From Ctenosaura bakeri (lineage: Eukaryota; Chordata; Lepidosauria; Squamata; Iguanidae): 64,000 bases of DNA. The notes below the pieces were generated by a model. It did not search any database. It had not been told where the DNA came from and worked only from the letters and a program-made list of their open reading frames with translations. The stretch spans positions 434,001 to 498,000 of the forward strand of contig CAOLHI010000073.1 of NCBI GenBank assembly GCA_948474755.1, read 5' to 3'. A program made the translations under genes and the position numbers. Every line of letters begins with the position of its first letter. The first letter of the stretch is position 1. Below are positions 60,249-64,000 of the stretch, piece by piece.

Positions 60249-60966
60249 GAAGGAGTTTTGTTGTTTTGGATGCCATTACCAAAAAGTTTCTCTTGTCAGT
60301 AGTCTCCTGTCTAATCCACAAAAAAGCAGGTGTTCCTGGAGAAGGTCTCTGAAGTAGATCAACTTTGTCTGACAAGTTCATGGAGTAAATATTGTACATT
60401 TACTATAGATGCATAGCATATGAGTCCATTTTTAACAATCATCTGGGGTGTAAGCAATTAGTAGGCTAGGCAGATGAACACCTGTGCAATAATCGCATAT
60501 GGTCTAAAACACAAGTTATCATATGTGCTTGCCTCCGTGCCTTTCCTAAAAGTTGCCCCTGAAAACTCAGCATGAAAACATTAATCTGATGGTAACGCAC
60601 TAGTTACTGGACCTCTGGGGATTAGAAATACAGTTATTTATCCAGGATTATTTGTTTAGGGACCCAGATGAATCTATGAACAATATTATTTACATGTGAG
60701 TGTCTAGTCACTAAACCCTAGTGACTGCAAAAACAAGAAGAGCTTGGAAAGTTATTTCTAGGAAGAATGCATATAATGGCATTCAGAGGCTATCCATAAC
60801 TGAGCAGTGGTAGGATGACACATTGGACCCCAGAGCATCCCCTTCCACTGCTCAGTTACAGATGGCTTCAGCATGTCATTAGATCCTTTATGCTTAAGAA
60901 AAGCTTTCAAAACTTTAGGAACAAGATACTAGCATGCGAAGCAGTTTTTAAAATTCAACTGAAGAG
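60249..60966. other. Intronic, nothing recognised
   Basis: No exon-like ORF or recognised repeat. Confidence 0.4.
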
Positions 60967-62355
60967 CAGAGGTGTATCTAGGGTGAAGCAACTAGGACAT
61001 GTGTCCTAGGCACCAATGCTGGGAGGCCCAAAACAGCCCTTTAAGGAAGAAACACTGTTGAAAAAAATTACTTTTGAGAAAATTTGATAAGAAATGTATT
61101 TGTGAAAAGCAAAGTCATAATAAAAAAGAGAAGAAATGTTGATTCTGAGTGGCTGTTGTCAGTGCAGTGAATACAAGATTAGACAGACTAGACCAACCAC
61201 CAGTGCCGCAGATCTCTTCAGCTATGGTGTATCTAGCTTAAATAGTGCCTAGGGCAAATGGAGAAATTGCACCCCTACTCGAGGTTGTTCATGAAGGTGG
61301 CATAGCCTTTCATCCACTGGACTGCCAATCAGGAAAGGGGTGGGCAGTCCTAGATTGGGGCGATCCTGGCAAAGTCTCTTTCACCTTTTCTGATAGGCTG
61401 ATCATCCCAGCCAGAAAGGATGAAAGAAATAAAAATTCAGTCAGATCCCATTCAGCGGCGGGGGGGGGGATGGGCTGTTCAAAAGGTTGCATGCACTCAT
61501 TTGCTCTTTCTTCGAGCCAAGGAATCAAAGCACCGTCAAAGCTATGGGTGGAGAATGAATTCTGCCAGGATTTATTCACCTGCTAGAATGGGGTGGGGAA
61601 GAGCTTGAAGGCAACGTGGAGCACAAAGACAATGCAATCACCCTTGGCATAAGAGGTAGATTGCTTGGGGAACCCCACCCACATGCTCCTCAGTGGGCAG
61701 CTGGAGAGAGGGGTTAATATAAAATCTAAAATAACACTTTAAAAACCACGCTTCACTCATTCTTTTTCCCGGTCCTCAACGGCCATCCAGAGATGTTGCT
61801 TTCTTGCACCACAATCAGCAGAGCAAGCGAGACAGCCAGTCACGGGCTCTTGGGGAAAAGGCCTACTTCAGCCACCAGCACAGCCCCAGATCTCTTTGGA
61901 GTGGGCCAGGATTTCCTGTTCCTGCTACCGCCTCCTCTCAATCGCTCTCTCTCTCTGTTCACTCAGAGAGGCTTGTAGCAGTGGCAGTAGCAGAAGCTCC
62001 CACCAGGAGGAGGAAGAGGAGGATACTCACTCACCAGCTCAGAGCAGAAGCAGGAGCAGAGGAGACCCAAAAGCCGGATCAGGGACAAGAGGGCCACAGT
62101 GGTGTCAGAGATGTGGTGGTTGGTCTAGTCTGTCTAATCTTGTATTCACTGCACTGACGACAGCCCTTCAGAATCAACGTTTATTTTCTTTTTTATTACA
62201 ACTTTGCTTTTCACAAATTCATTTCTTATCAAATTTTCTCAAAATTATTATTTTTTTCAAACACTATTTCTTCCTGAAGGGCTTTTTTTTGTGCCTCCCT
62301 TGGCATTGGCACTCAGAGCACGAGTCCTAGTTGCTCCACCCTAGATACGCCTCTG
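60967..62355. mobile_element. 1.39-kb element with long inverted arms, hAT-like ends
   Basis: Starts CAGAGGTGTATCTAGGGTG and ends CACCCTAGATACGCCTCTG. The arms are about 240 bp (60967-61201 against 62113-62355) and remain roughly 90 percent identical by eye, including TTGAGAAAATTTGATAAGAA and ACAAGATTAGACAGACTAGA in both. The CAGAGGCGTA-type end is hAT-like. CTGAAGAG is found at both outer borders (60959-60966 and 62353-62360, overlapping the terminal CTG on the right). The 900-bp centre is partly GC-rich and holds open frames (for example 61804-62157) without any recognised domain; no transposase is seen. Confidence 0.68.
61459..61471. repeat. Poly(G) run
   Basis: GGCGGGGGGGGGG inside the 1.39-kb inverted-arm element. 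Confidence 0.7.
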
Positions 62356-62537
62356 AAGAGATCTTGTATATGCCTCTGGAGTTTATAGACGAATTGGAAC
62401 AGCCACCAAGTCAGAATGCTGATATTTTAGATTGTCTCATATTTGAGAGGAATCTTTTCATTTCTTCTGACTTTTCACAATATCATAAAATATCCTGGAG
62501 TAGCTCTTCATAGAAATACATGGGAGCAGAATTCCAT

Positions 62538-63337
62538 ACTCTCCAGCTGTACTGATTTGTCAGGGACAGTCACAATTAATCCTTTGTGGCCCCACTTTTC
62601 AGTTGCTTTTAATGTGTCCCAGTTTCTTTCTCTTCCCTCCATCCCCTCTTTGTCCTTAGCTTAACTCAGGCCCTTTTCACACCTTACCTGGTGCTGCTGG
62701 CGTCGCATGGGGATCATGCGAAAAGCCTTGTCTGGGAGGCACTCATGTCCCCTCTGCTTCCCCTCCGCATCAGCTCCGTGCTGGCTGGAAGGAAGTGTGA
62801 AGGCTTCGCCCCTTCCTTCCACAGCGCGGCTGGGTACTTTCCCAGGCTGTGCTGGGGGAGGAAGCGCGATGGCAGTGCATCCAGAGGATCCTCACACAAG
62901 GTAAGTGCGGGTGGGGCCCGGAAGTAACGCACAATCACGCATCATTTTCGGCAACAAGCTGAAAATGATATAATGCATGATTGCCACCTACTGACCTCAG
63001 GAGCATCACACGACCGCGAGAACGTCATGTGGACGGTCTTCGCAATCCCGCAGTGCCTTCGAGGCAATTTTGCAACAGGACTGGCATGTGAAAAGGGCCT
63101 CAGTTGCTGCAAAATGCAAACAGAGTTTGCACTCAAGTAAGTCAGCAGGCAGGACAGGAGAGGAGGGGTGGGATCTTGCCCTTTCCTGTAGGTTCAGATA
63201 AAAGCAAACTGATAACAACCTCTCTTAGCTTGTGTGTTCTTCCTCAGTAATAACTGTTGCCATTTTGATCACACTCTCATGTTCCTTCACTACATGTGTC
63301 CTGATTTTCATCTTTGAATTGTTGGAGGGTATGGAAT
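62538..63337 (-). repeat. Unclassified dispersed repeat E, copy 4 (interrupted)
   Basis: Reverse copy: AATTAATCCTTTGTGGCCCC, TGTCCTTAGCTTAACTCA, then after the insertion GTTGCTGCAAAATGCAAACA, GATCTTGCCCTTTCCTGTAG and ATTGTTGGAGGGTATGG. The gap is filled exactly by the family C element 62669-63099 plus one TCA copy. Confidence 0.6.
62669..63099. mobile_element. Family C MITE (431 bp), TCA target duplication
   Basis: Starts GGCCCTTTTCACACC and ends CATGTGAAAAGGGCC. It is flanked by TCA at 62666-62668 and 63100-63102. Because it interrupts a known repeat, the ends and the 3-bp duplication are exact. It matches 23975-24406 over its full length and is only 1 bp different in size. Confidence 0.85.
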
Positions 63338-63533
63338 GTCTTAAGTTTAGTAATCATTTACCAAAAAGTACAATGAGAAAGAGACACAAGGGGTAAAAAT
63401 AGTTGTTCAGAAATCCAGAGTGAGCCACTGAGTTAAGCCTCAGTTTAATACTAGTTCCAAAAACAAAGCAGCTCACAATACTAGAACCTGGAGTCATCCA
63501 CCAAAGCCGGGTAGTGGCAGATGAAGAACTAAC

Positions 63534-63574
63534 TTACTTACTTACTTATTTGTTTGTTTGTTTGTTTGTTTGTA
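63534..63574. repeat. TTAC then GTTT tetranucleotide run
   Basis: Three or four TTAC units followed by about seven GTTT units. This is the simple tail of the reverse-oriented SINE next to it. Confidence 0.8.
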
Positions 63575-63781
63575 TCCCACCTCTCCATATGGATCGAGGC
63601 GGCGAACAACTTACAGATAGCATGTATTTCGAAACATTTCTATACATGCCCCCAACAAGCTGGGTACTCATTTTACCGACCTGCAAAAGGATGGAAGGCT
63701 GAGTCAACCTTGGAGCCCGGCAGGATCGAACTCACAACCTTTTGGCTTGTAGTACTGGCATTTAACCACTGCGCCACCAGT
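63549..63781 (-). mobile_element. Second tRNA-derived SINE family, reverse copy
   Basis: Reverse complement of 37901-38146: TATCCCACCTCTCCATATGG, GGTACTCATTTTACCGACCT, B box GGATCGAAC (63723-63731 region), and A box CCACTGCGCCACCA at the right end. The two copies are very similar. Confidence 0.88.
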
Positions 63782-64000
63782 GGTTAATAAAAATGAGTCC
63801 TTCTTCATACAGTGCACAATTGAACTAGAATTCCATTTTGGAGATTGTAACAATGGCTACTGTCTCAGATGTCTATAAAAGGGAATTAGACAAATTCATG
63901 CAGTTTAAAGCTATCAGTTAAACCAAATGCCATCGTTTCTAGGATGGTCAGATGCAAAAGGAGTCAGGGCTCCTTCACATTTAATAGTTGAGTAGCAGTG
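63782..64000. other. Intronic, nothing recognised
   Basis: No feature recognised up to the window end. Confidence 0.4.

Noticed and set aside
61804..62157. 117-codon open frame inside the inverted-arm element
   Set aside because: No transposase or other domain is recognised; low complexity rich in Ser, Arg and Glu. Kept only as a note on the mobile element.

Overview
The window looks like nuclear DNA of a squamate reptile, most likely an iguanian lizard. This is inferred from the repeats: several CR1 LINE 3' ends carrying the ATTCTATG-type terminal repeat, tRNA-derived SINEs with an ACA-rich tail, a second tRNA-derived SINE family, a 5S rRNA-derived SINE, an R4/Dong-type LINE relic, and many small DNA transposons. 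No bacterial-style gene organisation is present.

Only one protein-coding gene can be supported. At 50447-50895 (+) lies the first coding exon of a heparan sulfate glucosamine 3-O-sulfotransferase of the type 3 group, best matched to HS3ST3A1. It sits in a CpG-rich block (about 48.96-50.96 kb) with a (GGC)11 repeat and four short upstream ORFs; the last uORF stops one base before the main start codon. Exon 1 ends at a phase-2 GT donor. The remaining 13.1 kb of the window is the start of intron 1, and exon 2 is not in the window.

From 1 to about 48.5 kb I find no coding exon. The region is a repeat-rich 5' flank. The dominant theme is a set of non-autonomous transposons that share one terminal signature (GGCCNTTTCNGCAC or close) and 3-bp target duplications (TAA, TTA, TCA, ACA, ATT, TCT), but have at least four interiors: A, palindromic, about 145-230 bp; B, about 380 bp; C, about 380-430 bp; D, about 410-490 bp, GC-rich with an internal hairpin. 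The ends and target size resemble PIF/Harbinger elements, but no transposase is visible. Several insertions lie inside other repeats, which fixes their ends exactly and gives a relative insertion history. The clearest case is a B element at 12764-14062 that was itself split by a 906-bp solo LTR with a CTTC target duplication.

Other elements are a second solo LTR (19063-19431, minus), a decayed R4/Dong LINE (about 38.9-42.6 kb) with a 5S SINE and a Tigger-like MITE inside it, a CR1 reverse-transcriptase relic (54.56-55.45 kb), a CR1 endonuclease relic (58.85-59.62 kb, minus), a 1.39-kb element with roughly 240-bp inverted arms (60967-62355), and an unclassified dispersed repeat 'E' with four copies. 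Family assignments come from recognition by eye; no database search was possible.
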